This document shows, piece by piece, positions 47,538 to 60,416 of a DNA stretch of 64,000 nt. The position numbers were made by a program, and so were the translations under genes. The first letter of the stretch is position 1; the number at the start of each line of letters is the position of its first letter. The notes below the pieces were generated by a model. The model did no database searches. It saw only the letters and a list, made by a program, of their open reading frames with translations, and was not told where the DNA came from. Source of the stretch: Terebella lapidaria (lineage: Eukaryota > Annelida > Polychaeta > Terebellida > Terebellidae); contig OX424555.1 in NCBI GenBank assembly GCA_949152475.1, forward strand, positions 17,440,868-17,504,867, in the 5' to 3' direction.

Positions 47538-50500
47538 TCTCCCCCCAAGTCCTTGTGAGGGAATGCTACGTAGAATCCGAACATGGACTGATAGTATTAC
47601 ATGTGTGATTATCATATACAAGTCCAGACATGGGTGAGGAACACAAGTGATAGTCCTGTGGTGCACGATTGCAATCATCTGGGGTAGACTACCAATCATG
47701 CATCGACGATTTAGGGGTTATTCTGCCCTGATGACCCGTTGGTCATATCATAATCCCCACAGGTCTGCCATTTCGGGGGTTGCCTGGCACGTGTGGATTG
47801 GCGCCTGATGGTCAGATTGACAACAGGCAGATCTCCTGCTGAAGGTTGTGGCGAAGCTGTGGGCTGCTTAGTGGTATCTTCCGTCACTGGGTAACGTGGG
47901 CTGTTGGGAGCGATAGGTGAATGACATACCTCTGGTGGATGTATTACAGCATGTGGAGACTCCACTGATGTTGACTGGAGGGGAAGCGGCTCTGAAATTG
48001 GTGTTGTGGCAAGTGATACCATCGGTCGGAGCTGGACAGGCACACGGAGGTGATTGTCCTGCTCGATTCGGTGGTAATGAGTAGGCGCTTGAACAGGAAT
48101 GTATTTCCTGAGAAACTTCCTGTTGCGAAGGGTCACTCTGCCTGATCCATGAACACGGACCACATATTGGTCATTTTTTCGCACTTCAATCACCTTGCCC
48201 GTCTTGTTCCATCACCTTGCTCACCTTGCCCGTCTTGTCGAGGGTTGGGGCCAATCTGGTTCTGTAGCCGCACCTGGTCTCCAACAATGAGAGGGGGCAG
48301 TCGTTTTGTGTGCTCAGACCAACGTTCAGCTGCACGCATGTGGCGTTGGCGTAAAGCATCCTCTCGGGAAAGAAGTGTCTCCCTCCAGGTAGAGTGTGGA
48401 CGGTACTTTCCGGGTAGAATAGGAATGAAGTCTTTCGTAGGTCTGCCGAAGACACACATTGCGGGTGAGAGTTTGTGTCTTTATCAGGACAGTTCCTGTA
48501 TTGTAGGATGGCACGCTGGAAAGAATCAGTGTTCAACTCACCATGTGGTCCGGTGTTGTCGGTGATCATACGCTTGACAGCCTTGACGCCAACCTCTGCC
48601 CTGCAGTTGCCGTGTGGGTGTGCGACAGAGGATTGCCGGTAGTGGACCCACCAGGTGCTGAGGAACTCGCGAGTCGAGGCTGCTGTGAACTCCGGTCCAC
48701 CGTCAGAAGAAAGTTCATCAGGGATGCCATAGGTGACGAAGCAGCGCCGTAAGCAGTCGATGAGTCCAACTGAGCCCTCTCTGGCCCTTTCCACGATTGG
48801 CCAATTGGAATAGCGATCAACAATGACGAGGTATTTGATGCCCTTGTACTGGAAGTAGTCTGCACAGATGCATTGAAATGGATAGGCTGCTGAAGTGAGA
48901 GGCATTGGTGGTGCACTTGGTTGGTAGGGGGCCATGCGGTTGCAATGAGAGCACCTGGTACGTGTGGTAGTGATGTCATCAGTGATGCCTGGCCAAAAGA
49001 TTGACAACTCAGCTCGAGCGATCATAGAGGAAGTGCTTTGATGTGCGGCATGTAATGCTCTGAGGTAATCAGGGCGCAGAGGTGGTATGACTATCCGATC
49101 CTTGTAGAGCACAACTCCATCAGTAGTAGAAAGGTGGGCATGGAATGGATGGTATGCCTGGAGGTGTTCTGGAAGTTTGTCGTGAGATTTTGGTAGGCCT
49201 TCACTGATGAGCATGGTTAGCTTGTGGAAGTCTGGGTCGCTGCTAGTGGCAAGGCGAACTTGGTGATGACTGACAGGCTGTGAGATGAGGAGGCTGCAAG
49301 CAGGACATTGGTTGATGGTTCGAAAGGAATCTCCTCAAAGCAACGAATCCCAGCAAGGAAATTGTGACGTAGGTCAGTATCACATGGAAACGATATCGGA
49401 GGGTCTTCTCTTTCAGATTGCGGAGTCGGGGAATGGAGATGTCGTTGAGAGTTCTGTCACTGAAGAGCTTCAGGAGAGGCTTGCGGTCAACCGCTACCAT
49501 GAGATCTTGACAACCCAGGACAAAGTAACGAGCTTTGTCTAGTGCGTCCGCGACTGCCAATGCCTCACCTTCCACAGGGGCATAGCGTGACTCTGCGGGG
49601 TGTGTGAATCGACTGCCTATCAATGTGATCTTCCATCCCATGGGACAGCAGAAGAGTTTTTGACCAGGACAGGAACAGTGTTTTTGAAATAGCCAGAAGC
49701 CAATCCCAACCTGGGACCAATCAGTTGCGAGGCAGGTGGGTTTTGATTTGTCAAAGATTTGAACACCCATTTGGATTTCGTTGACAATCACTTCTTTGGA
49801 CTCCTGGAATAAGCGGTCGAGTCTTTCATCCCAGTGGAATGGGGTTCGTGGCTTCAGGAAATCCCGGAATGGTGACATCTTCTCCGTCATGCTGAATGCA
49901 TACGAGACCTGATTGATCAGACCGAACCAGGAGCGGACATCAGTGATGTTGCGTGGCAGTGGGAAGTCCATGATTGCTTGGAGAAATTTTCGGCACGGAC
50001 GTACATAGTCGGGTGTGATCTCGAAACCGGCGAATTCAACAGTGTCCTGGGCAAAAACAAATTTCTCTGGGTTGAATGTGATGCCATTTCGTCCACAAAG
50101 GTCTAGCTAGCGGCATGCCTGGTAGAAGCTTTCTTCCAGAGAGTTAGCCCACAGTAATGTGTCATCAATACACTTGGTTTTGTTTGGGAAGTCCGACACT
50201 ATTTCGTCGAAACGTCTGGAGTACCGTCACCAGAAGCGATGTAGCCTTGTGGGGCAGTACAGTATCTGTATCTACCCCAAGGCGTGATGAATGTTGTCAG
50301 ATGTTTGTCTTCTTCACACAGGGGTACGCTGTGGTAGCCGTTCCAAGCGTCGAATACGGTCTTGAGAGTTCCCGGAGGGACTGCCCTGGCCTGATGGAAG
50401 GGGGATTGTGTGTGGTGAGTCTCCCTTGTAGCATGTGTGCTGAGAGCCTGCATGTCAACAGTACGTCGTGGTTTGCCAGTCTTCTTGGCACATACAACCA

Positions 50501-52434
50501 TGCGATGGCACCATGTAACAGGATCTCCCACAGGTACAGGTTCCAACACACCTAGTCGCACATCTCTGTCGAGTCCAGCTTTCACAGCGTCTTGCCAGTG
50601 GATGGGGACAGGGACTGGTGAGTGGGTGGCCACAGGCTTGGCATCTGGGGCTATCATGAGATGTAGAGGTGGACCTTCTGTGGTTGATGTTCACAGCAGT
50701 TGAAGGTGCTGGACCGATAGTGATCTAGGAGGAACTGCTGTAGGTAAGCACGGTTTGCCATGATTGGTGGAGTGGGTAGCTGTGTTGGTAACGGTGGAGG
50801 CATTTCACGGCGAGGGCAGTCACAGTCTGAGGCCATGCCTGTTGAATCATGGTCATCATACACAGCATGTGTGTTGACATTTCGTGCCTCACCAACAGAT
50901 GGGAAGTGTGAGGTGATGATACCAAGGTTGATACATGCCTCGCGGCTCAGGAATAGTTTGTCTGAGCTGTCGGTCACATATGTGATTTGACGTGTTTCGA
51001 TGTTCTTGTTGTCCTTGTCTTTACCTGTGAAGCAGAGAATGACTGCCCCAAGGATTTTAATGCCTTCATTGTTTGCTGCATGCATTCACAGTGAGACAGG
51101 GATGAGGTCCTGAGTGCGGAGACCAAGACGATGGACAACTTTGAGACTGGCCAAGCAGCTCTGACATCCAGTGTCAGCCATGCAAGGGATGACCATGGTT
51201 CTTGTCCTGGTGGGCAGTTTCAGACCGAAGTGGTCATAGTCATCAGCAGAAACATTAACCGTTAGGTCAATGAACGGTTGACGTTTGGATGGTTGTCTCA
51301 ACCAGGTGTCTGATAGTTGGTTGTACACATGGTGGTCGAGGGTGATACCTCTGCTGTGGGAGGGGTCGAAGGAGGCAAGTGTGCAGAGTGAGTCAAATAC
51401 AGCACCCTCGACCTCATCTGGTCTTGTGCTGGACACGCCTGTCTTGACTTTGTTCTTGCTCTGGCATACGTGGTCAAAGTGATGTGGTTTGTTGCAGTGT
51501 ATGCATGTGTGGCCATATGCAGGACATTCTTTTTGGCGGATATTGGGAGCCGATCGAGTGCCATGTCCGACTTTGCCACAGTAGTGACATGGCTTTTGCT
51601 GGTCATGCTTCTTGCGAGTGGACGTGTTGTCTTTGTTAGGAGTAGTGATGTTGCGACGACAGGAGCTGCGTGCAGCTGCTGCCCCCTGAGACTGTGACTC
51701 AAGGAGACGAGCGGCAGATCTTTTTCCAGATTCTTTCGCTTCTTCGAATCGCAACATTTCCTCGAGGGTTTTGGATTGTTTGTCTTCACCTAGCAAATCC
51801 AGTTGAATATCGGTATCTGCAAGGCCCTTTATCACACAGTCACTGATGACGGGTTCTGTGTAATCAACATCATGGGCGCAGTGGGGGCATTTGATGACAA
51901 ACTTGCAGATGGAGGCTTGGCCATGGAGGCGTGCACCGAATGCTCGAACTGGTTCGTCATGGTCCTGGTGCATCTGATGATGGTTCACTCGGGCGACCAT
52001 CGTATTTTCTTCCCGCACCGCCAGTCTTTTGATTGATGCCAATACCTCATCTTCGGTTTTGTTGGTGAGTGTTCCTCCTGCTGTTCGGGTGATGTCCCAT
52101 CTCAACTGATCGTCACAGCATTCAAGTAGTTGGAATACCTTGTCCTTCCTGGTGACATTTGTAGCAGCCACGTAGTCTGTCCATCGGGAGGTGAAGTATG
52201 TCCACTCTTCACTGGTGCCAGCAGAAGATACCGTTGGTCTCTTGACCTTCTCAGCCTTCGCTGTCACAGAGGGAGCCGCAGCGAGGGTTGCTGTGTGGGA
52301 CGTGGCGTGTGCACTGATGAGGGCTGCCGCTATTACCGCTTCAACATCGGGGGTTGTGTATTCGCACTCAGCGATAGGACACTGTACAGCGGGCATGTTC
52401 AGATGGGTCTACAGACTGTCATATAGTCTCATCA

Positions 52435-52542
52435 TAGATAGGAACTCGTCCATTTTGTAGAATTGCCTTTATTTAGAGCAGATGACAAATGATGAGACTA
52501 TCTGAAAATACATAAAGTAACATATAGGTCAATTACCCTCTA
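52435..52542 (-). repeat. 5' terminal repeat of the LTR element
   Basis: Matches 47430-47537 at about 104 of 108 positions. The gag frame begins about 40 bp inside it. The outer flank is MITE family 1 copy B, 14 bp away. Confidence 0.8.
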
Positions 52543-52556
52543 CCCTCCTGGGCACC

Positions 52557-53088
52557 TAATGGGATACATGCTGATTCCATGTGCTTTTGGGGCTGTAAAA
52601 CAGTCTAATATGCCCAAAAAGTACAAAAAACGTCATGTCCATTGTCTGCATTATGCAAAAACAAACATGACAGAAATTCAATGTAACATTATTATGTTGT
52701 AGCACAGTAGACTGTTTCTATGGTTTATCTATACCAGAGAGTGTAGATTAGAGAGGTGTCACTCCACTGGCACCATTTTGTATTTTGAACTGGTGGCGAT
52801 CCTGGCGTGTGGAGGGGGTTTATGAATGAAAGTGTTTACTACTATTACTACGACATGAATTTATGAATGAAAGAATATGCTAGCAAAATGAAATGACGTA
52901 ACTCTCAATCGTCTCTTTGGGCGACGAACTACATGTACAACACTCCCTCCAGCCGCCAGGATTACAGTGCTCCATGAGAAAAAATGGTAGACAATGGAAA
53001 TTTGCAGAGTGACACCTCTCTAATCTACACTCTCTGTATATACCCGAATTACATGGTGGAAATCCTGATGGCAAACAGGAACCCAATG
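52557..53088. mobile_element. MITE family 1, copy B, interrupted
   Basis: Left part taatgggatacatgctgatt ... tggtttatctata (to about 52734) and right part cccgaattacatggtggaaa ... acccaatg (from about 53041) correspond to the continuous copy at 21866-22100. The middle is a separate 302 bp MITE (52735-53036). Confidence 0.75.
52735..53036. mobile_element. 302 bp MITE nested in another MITE
   Basis: A 30 bp perfect inverted repeat begins CAGAGAGTGTAGATTAGAGA at 52735, with its complement ending at 53036. The insertion site in the host MITE reads tctatacccgaatt in the intact copy, and here TA/TATA flanks both sides, fitting a TA-targeting element. It is non-coding. Confidence 0.8.
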
Positions 53089-54419
53089 AAAACGCCCAAG
53101 GGTCCTAGGACCTTAGCCAGAACAAGAGGACAGGGAGAATATGCCATCACTCAGCATTGTCCTCTCACCTCGACGGCTCTGAGACAACTCAAAGAAATCA
53201 AGACAGGCTGGCAGCTTTGTAGCTGCCAGACATACTGTTCCCAGCATCCTCTGCACTAAAGCCAGCAGTCGACGCTGTCACTCTTGCCCTATAACATTAA
53301 AATGTTTAATATTGTATCCTTACGCTACCAGTTTACGCAGGTTAGTCCGCGATAAATAGACCATGATGTTATCAACTACTGATGCAAATACAATACGAGA
53401 AAGGTAAACTAGAAGAAGGAAAACTAGAGAAAAAAGCCAACGTGATGAGAAAACCATATCGATTTTGCCGGTTCCTTGCACTGCGTAATCCTGTGAACCG
53501 TCTGCCACAACTCGGCAACACACGTGAGCTGTTTGTTTACCCCTAAAGTAGCTCCCTATATTTCCCAGAGTCCTATGCGTGTTGTAGCAGAGATGAGATT
53601 CGGCGTGAATCTCGAGCGATGCAGTGTCGCTGCCAGAGCACGAGACCAAGGTTGTGACGTCACAGTCAAAGAAACAGTGCAGTGGATCAATAAATGACAA
53701 TGCACCACCAAGAGGACGCACAAGCTTGAACATGAAGCAGCCAAATCGGTATCGTGTACGGAAAAGTCCAAATACCTAGCGCAATCTTTGGGCAAAATGC
53801 GATTATGTACGAGCAGCATCATGCTTGAAGTATTTTTTTGTGGAAGTATGCTTACTGCAAAGGGAGCTTATATTTCAGGCAATCCTTAAATAGAGTTCCC
53901 GGTGTATACTTATTGTCATCTATCATAAGTGGGAGCAGATGCGTGTCAAAGTAATGTTATGTTCGAGCCGACAAAACAGAATCATGTGCCAACGGTATGA
54001 AAGGCAGTGCTCAAATAAAAAAAAATCCAAGTAGACAGACACCACCATTTTCAAGCGTAAAGTCCACTTTCCACTTGATTCAGAGTACCGCTCTGTCTGT
54101 GCTGTGGACACCCATGTACTAATCACAAAGATTGATATGGATCCAGCAGACAATGTACGTGTGTTCAGGAAGTCCTGGATTTAGTTGCACACATACTGCA
54201 CCAGAGGCTCGCTCAATAAAGATTGAGACCAGCAGGAGTGTAGTTCTTGGACTCATTCATCATACCACAGAGATGACAACAAACTGGACACTCGTTATTT
54301 CAAGACTGAAGTTGGCATAGTGTTCTGTAAGCGAATTGTCTGTGATGGATAGGATACCAGGGGATACCACAAACGAAGCTGTCCGTGTGGTGCTAAGGTG
54401 GTGTTGCATATTTTGTATA
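53089..54419. other. Intergenic DNA without supported features
   Basis: Several overlapping open frames of 60-140 codons occur on the minus strand (53320-53822), but they compete in different frames, carry no recognisable motif and lack a splice framework. I see no element ends either. Confidence 0.5.
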
Positions 54420-56530
54420 TAGAGATTGTCCTCTCCACACAAGGAATTGACAGTTTAGTTTTTGAAGAGATTGGGTTTCAACTTGGTTTTGGAGTGAAAA
54501 ATAGCTTTTGCTGATCGGATTGGTATAGGGAGACTGTTCCAGGCTTTTGCACAGGTATTTGTGATACAAAGATCACTGTATTTTGCTGTATTAAGCAAAA
54601 TGAGGACCAAGCCGGAACCTATGTGTGTGGTGGTGGGTGGATTTGGAGATGATCATAGATGTACAATGGAGATTGACCGGAGAGTGCTTTACATGTAGCA
54701 CCTTGAACACTATCCATTTCTCAAGCGAAAGGCAATGAAGTTTCCTCAAGGTGTGAGATATATGATCTCTGTGTTCGACCTAAAAGATGAGGCGTGCAAT
54801 GTTTTTCTGGACTACTTGGGGCCTGGATATGAGCTTTTGCTGATGTCGAAGAGGATCAAGCCGTGATGAAGCTATAATCAAGCGGTGATGTCACCATGGC
54901 AGCTACTATTGATCTCGAGGCATTAGCTGACAGGTGTCACCGAATCTGACGAATAGGTCGCATGCAGCATGTTGGCTGATGGTTGGATCATGCACAATGT
55001 CCAGGTTATGGACAGATGACAACAGTCCGATGCCTGAATCCCCAATTTTCAATGGGATTGTTCCAGCCTGAGACAAATGTCAAGTAGATCCAAAAACCAT
55101 GACCTCGGTTTTGTCATCATTTATTTTAAGGACGTTATCTTTCATCCAGAGACAGATCTCCACAATGCACATTTCGATCTTGTTCAAAACAGCTGTTTGG
55201 TCTCCTGAGCCCGGCTTAAATGCCAGGTATAGCTGACTGTCATCTGCATAAAAGTGATGTCACAGGCTATGCTTCCTGACAATTTCACCAAGCGGCATGA
55301 TAATAGTTATATTGTGAAGGATATCTACCATAGGACTGAGCCTTGTGGAACCCCACGATTTCAAAGTAATTGGACTTGAACTTTGATCTGCAATGATCAC
55401 CTCTTGTGTCCTGTGTACCAAGTATGACTCAGTTCAGTGCAGAATCTTTGATGCAAAACGTGATTCCAGTCGTCTCAGTTCGGGGAGGTGATCAGCAGTA
55501 TCAAAGGCTGCCGATAAGTTGAGCAAGACCAGTACAGACACCATGCCTTGATCTAGCAACTTCAGAATGTCACTATGAACTTTGATGAGGGCTGTTTCAG
55601 TGGAGTGAAAGTGTCAATGGGCATTCTATAGTCCCTACTCAGCTCAGTGGTGCTCAAGTTGTACTGCTACAACCTTCTCTAACAGCTTCAAGATGTAACT
55701 GAGGTTGGAGACATGTCTATAGTTTCTGAGTACCTCAGGATCTATTCCCGTCTTCTTAAGCAGTAGCTTAACCCTTGCTTATTTGAACAACTCCGGAATA
55801 ACGGAGGCTGTGAGGGATGAAATCATGATCTGTATAAAAGATGGTGACAAGACATGAGCAAAATATTTGGTCAGCCCTGTGGCTATGGATTCCAAATCAC
55901 AGGTTTTGGGAGGTGACCTTCTGATGAGTTTCTCCATTTCTACAAGTGAAACAGGCTCAAAAGCGCAGAGTTCATGATCCGTCACAAGATCAACAAGAAC
56001 CATCATAAGATCCTGGACAGACTTATCTAGCTGGTTGCTAATCACCTGGAATTTGTGGTCGAAGAACTGGCTGAAAGATTCTGCCAGGCTTTTGATGAAT
56101 GTGTGTTGAGGGAGTAGGGCCTATCGTTGCAGACTTGCCAAGAAGACTACTCTGAACAACACCTTCAGATCCTTCCCACAGGTTTCAACATTGTTAGAGC
56201 AGAAAACTGTTTTGGCGTCAAGTAGTTTCTCACTGACTTGGTGGCAGACTTCACAATATCTCTGATGATAGGTCAATTTACTCATCTTTTTCCACTGCCG
56301 CTCGAAACGTCATTTCTTGCGCTTTGTATCCCGGAGTGATTCTGTGTGCCAGCTAACGGAGCAGGTTTATTCAGAGTATTTCCGAGTGTGGTGTTGTGGT
56401 TGTTTGTGAGCACGTCCATATCCTTGGTGCTTATATTGTTTCCTTGCCAAGTGTCAACAAGATCAGCTCGAAAACTTGAGACATTGAGATACCTGTAGTC
56501 TCTGCAATCCTCGGTACATACATGCTAATA
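54420..56530 (-). mobile_element. CR1/L2/Jockey-type LINE, 5'-truncated and dead
   Basis: The minus strand carries scattered reverse-transcriptase motifs in order. They are SEKLLDAKTVFCSNNVETCG (pre-RT linker, about 56.2 kb), LIRRSPPKTCDLESI (55.9 kb), NYRHVSNLSYILKLLEKVV (55.7 kb), LLNLSAAFDTADH (55.5 kb) and FYADDSQLYLAFKPG with the catalytic YADD at 55239-55250. Then come DNVLKINDDKTEVMVFGS and a carboxyl region toward 54.44 kb (HRFRLGP, SLEQSPYTNPI). The frame is interrupted by several stops and shifts, and the only long intact piece is 55779-56045. The amino endonuclease is missing. Confidence 0.85.
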
Positions 56531-57764
56531 TCACATTTAATCAACCCCGTCCACATCTTCCCAGGAAATCTGATTTTGGGAAGGTGGCGCAAACAAGGTA
56601 AATGTGGTCTGGGTGCGGTCTGCGATCAACAAAAATTTGCATTTTGGTGTTTTTTGAAATGTCAATGTGAAGAGTGTGGGTTTACACTTACCAATTTCAT
56701 GGATCCAGTCTCCAGGCCTACAATTCAATTAACCCAGGCCACTTTGTGTTGCAGCACATGGCAAGGCTGCCGTCTTATCATGTACACAAGTGTGGGCAGA
56801 ACTGAAGGGCATCCTCCTCCGCAACTGACAGTAAACTCTGCACTCCATGGAATAGAGTGAGAGTAACGTAGAAGTGCGGAGAATCCTGTGTCTGCAAATG
56901 ATGTAGATTCTGCACCCGTGAGAAGACTGTGGATGTGCGGAGATTCCAGTCTGTGGGTGATACACACTCCACTAGTGCAGAACAGAGAGACGACCAGACC
57001 CATGGCGACCACTATGGCCAGATCTCCGGCAGCAGAGATGTGAAGTCATGCTCCGGAGAAGGAGACGAGAGTGGAGAACCTCCACAGAGGTGAGATCTGC
57101 AAAGCCTTGACTATGCAAGAGGCAACCACATGGTGGCTCTGCAGCTTCCAGCCCTAGAGATGAACGATTTGTGGAGTCTGGACTCTCAACCCCCGAATGG
57201 ACTCAAACGCAGGACAAGGCAGACGCTAGTACAGAGGCTCAAATCAAGTCTCAACCTTAGTCTCAACCTGAACCTGTTGTAACCGTTCAGCTATTGTATA
57301 AACCAGCGACTTAGTCTAAACCTGGTCACTGTGGATTCTATTAACTATATTTTCTAAGTGAATATTTGCTCGTCATATATTCGTGATAAAAACCGTGTGT
57401 CTGAATTTATGTCTTCAGCACTTTTACTATAAAGGTACTATGAAACACTATGAAACTGTGGATGTCTCACCAATAATTGTCTATAGCATTCGGACACAGA
57501 AGTGAGAGGTACTCTGTAGAAACTGTACCATAAATAAGCACAACGCGATAATAGACTAAGCACCTAAAACAAGGCACCAAATAAATATGATCGCTACAAA
57601 GCAAAAAAGAAAGAGTCTTGGTTGGTCGTGTTGACACTTCAAACTGAAGATGTTTCAAATTTCGAAATACTGACAGCTCTTCAGATTTGTTATGAAAATT
57701 TCATTAGTTTATAATTAATATTCCTGATGACTGATGGATAATTACGGAAGACAGTTATTGCCAT
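56531..57764. other. Intergenic DNA without supported features
   Basis: Unique-looking sequence. Overlapping minus-strand frames at 56725-57012 and the plus-strand frame at 56522-56860 have no family resemblance. A retroelement edge is conceivable around 57.0-57.4 kb, but no terminal repeat or motif supports it. Confidence 0.4.
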
Positions 57765-57784
57765 GTGTGAAAATATATTTAAGT

Positions 57785-57955
57785 GGCGGCCGCCACATAA
57801 TTATCTGGCAGCCGCCACTTAATTATCTGGCGGCCGCCACTTAATTATCTGGCGGCTGCCACATAATTATCTGGCGACCACCACATAATTATCTGGCGGC
57901 CGCCACATAATTATCTGGCGGCCGCCACTTAATTATCTGGCGGCCGCCAGATAAT
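57785..57955. repeat. Array of eight 22 bp GC-palindrome units
   Basis: Each unit has the palindrome GGCGGCCGCC followed by an AT spacer (acataattatct or acttaattatct). Most units contain an intact NotI octamer GCGGCCGC; units two, four and five carry substitutions (agccgcc, ggctgcc, gaccacc). Confidence 0.9.
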
Positions 57956-58777
57956 TTAGTACTTTAACACAGCATTTTGGTATATCCATAGAAATTCATT
58001 TAAAAAAAAAATTTCATTTTATTTGAGATACGTTATCGATATACTAAGTCGATATTATCAAGTTACTAACCCGGGATTTAAAGAAAAAACTTCTTCCCCC
58101 CACCCCCCTCCGAAAACCAGCATCCCATAGGAGTGGTGCGCATTAGTCACATGCAAAGTGACTCTGATCGGTCAATGTCGACTTATATTGTAAAATATAT
58201 GGTCCAAGAATGCCTCAATAAATTTAACGAATATTTGTTTGGGGGATGAAATGTACATATTTTCATGTCATTGATTGGTATTATGGACCATAGGGCAACT
58301 TTCAATACACAATCCATAGGGGGAAAAAACAAAGAAAAAAAGGAACACATAATATTAATCAAATAATTTGACGAATATTTGTCACCACCATCGAATATGC
58401 ACTGTTTTTATTTGTTCACATATCCCTTTAACCTATATATCGATGGTAGCAACCATACTTGCGGAGGGCCCAGTTGCCATGGCCACAACAAATAACATGA
58501 ATTCATTGATGATCCCTATATAATGCTAAGTGTGAAAGTTAAGTTTTGTTGAATAATTTGCATATCAACACTCCCCCCTCCCTCCACAATACCCCATATA
58601 ACATTGTCTCATTAAAAACAGTATTGTAATTAATACAGTATGTCACGACTTTTATTTGGGTACTAGGGTCTAATTAGCTATATGTATATTGCTTTAAAAG
58701 AATCTCCTCATATTTCAAGCCATGGCCAACAGATGACTATGTGGCGGCCGCCAGATAATTAAGTGGCGGCCGCCACA

Positions 58778-59011
58778 TAATGGGGTTACTGTTTGCCACC
58801 AGGATCGCCACCATGTAATTCGGGTATAGATGAACCATAGAAACAGTCTATTGTGCCAAATACATACAAAAACGTAATAATATTACATTAAATTTTTGTC
58901 ATGTTTGTTTTTGCATAATGCAGACAATGGACATGACGTTTTTGTACTTCTTGGGCATAATAGACTGTTTTAAAGCCCCAAAAGCACATGGCATCTGCAG
59001 GTACCCCATTA
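58778..59011. mobile_element. MITE family 1, copy C, inside the foldback right arm
   Basis: It starts taatggggttactgtttgcc and ends gcaggtaccccatta; the interior is the inverse of 21866-22100. The units on either side are in register with the array, so it inserted into an existing arm. A short TAA/TTA is shared at the edges. Confidence 0.8.
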
Positions 59012-59109
59012 AGTGGCGGCCGCCAGATAATTACGTGGCGGCCGCCAGATAATTGAGTGGGGCCGCCAGATAATTATGTGGCGGCCGCCAGATAAATATA
59101 TTCTCACAC

Positions 59110-60404
59110 CTTTCATTATCTGGCCTCTACGGGCTTCTGTAGATGATAAATACTTCCAGCAAATGAACTTTTAAAAGCTTCAAAAACATAAATTAAAGGA
59201 TACTAATAAAGAGGTATGAATCTACTATGTAAGCCTATGGTGCGAGCGAAGGTGTTTTTATCAATAAAGACAGGAAGCCACAAAACAGTTGGGAGATTTT
59301 TTTTTCATTCATGTTAGTTATAAATTCTTGTGTGAACCATAATAAAGAAGAAATTATCGAAGCATAAATTCCATTACAATAAGTTTTCTTTGATGCCATA
59401 TTCGATGCCATATTCTTCGATGCTTTATTCCTGCTTACAGCTTGGTACCTGCTCATCCGAAAAAAAATGACTGCCGATCGGCCTGTCTATCTGGTATTTT
59501 CGTGTTATGTATGTTCCAGTAACTGTGACAATATAAACGTCTCCAATCGTTCAATTTTGACTGGCTAAATGAAATAGGGTCTACTCTTTGTATGTTTGAT
59601 TGTAAGTAGCCAACACAGTCATGGTGTACCATATCAGCAAATTAGTTCCTCAGTCTGATGATAATTTTTTCTGATAGTCTTCTTTTTATGAGCTAGACCT
59701 ATTTATTAAGAATACGAGCTGCTATTACTAAAATGCAATTCCGATTAACAATGGTAATCATACCGAGGAATTTTATCACACTGTTACCAGGTTACATCGC
59801 TATGTAAAGAGTTCCAAAATGAGTTCTACCGTTGATTGGATACCTTTCAACTACAATATACATTTTCATACCGAGGAATTTTATCACGCTATTTAAATAA
59901 ACATTTCAGGTCTAATATTGATCATATCTGAAACCTCAGACAAAGCCCTGTAAATTCTTACCCTGTGGCTGTGCTGTGGATTAAAAAAATATGTAGTCGG
60001 TATTAACACGAATTTAGGAATCCGTTACAACGTTTTTTCTTTCATCTGACATCGTCGATAACCCGCTAAATCTAGCAACACATAAAACTGTGATTGAATA
60101 ATATGTTTATATTCACATTTATATATTGTGTTCATTAGTTATTAGTTAAGTCAATACTGAGCTGTGCGGGCCTCTTAAAGTTCGTAAAACATCGTATCCC
60201 CTTGGCCTTGCAGGCGCGTAGCCAGTACGCAGTGACAGTCACTGACATGTCACTGACACTGTCGTCACAGTACTGCTGCTGCTGGTAGACCCCCCCCCCC
60301 CTCCCCGGATACACTGCCACCAATCATTTTCACAAAGTATGCAATTTTAACATAGAGTAATGTGGCAAATAGTGTTGAGACTGGCAAATTTCTTGTTCTA
60401 CGAC
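59110..60404. other. Intergenic DNA without supported features
   Basis: AT-rich. A poly-C tract lies at about 60290-60300. A phrase taccgaggaattttatcac occurs twice (about 59762 and 59870) as a minor local duplication. No gene is supported. Confidence 0.5.
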
Positions 60405-60416
60405 TACGTCAGAAGT

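Larger units (their letters stand above)
47430..52542 (-). mobile_element. Ty3/gypsy-type LTR retrotransposon (fossil copy)
   Basis: Minus-strand element flanked by 108 bp direct repeats (47430-47537 and 52435-52542) that differ at about four positions, so roughly 96% identical and a fairly recent insertion. Parts in transcript order: gag with a zinc knuckle (CHYCGKVGHG) about 51.1-52.4 kb; aspartic protease (ADTGCQSCLA) about 50.7-51.2 kb; reverse transcriptase and RNase H about 49.3-50.7 kb; integrase with its zinc-binding amino end and DDE core (CADYFQYKG, SDGGPEF) about 48.2-49.2 kb; then a carboxyl tail to about 47.7 kb. A purine tract (complement of tctcccccc, about 47538-47547) adjoins the 3' repeat. 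The pol region is broken in a few places, so the copy looks dead. It resembles the K02A2.6-like gypsy group. Confidence 0.88.
57765..59109. mobile_element. Foldback-type element with 22 bp subrepeat arms
   Basis: Left arm: gtgtgaaaatatattta then eight 22 bp units (57785-57955) of the form GGCGGCCGCCAC(A/T)TAATTATCT. Right arm: two units (about 58742-58777), an inserted MITE, four more units (59013-59093), then taaatatattctcacac, the inverse of the left terminus. The spacer 57960-58735 is AT-rich and non-coding. Long inverted arms made of short tandem units are the hallmark of Foldback/TU-type elements (Drosophila FB, sea-urchin TU). Confidence 0.7.

Noticed and set aside
53320-53822. Overlapping minus-strand open frames of 137 and 88 codons
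   Set aside because: Different frames compete, no motif, codon pattern not protein-like.
57000-57420. Possible end of a retroelement
   Set aside because: Only a vague impression from AT-rich sequence after an open stretch; no terminal repeat, purine tract or motif found.
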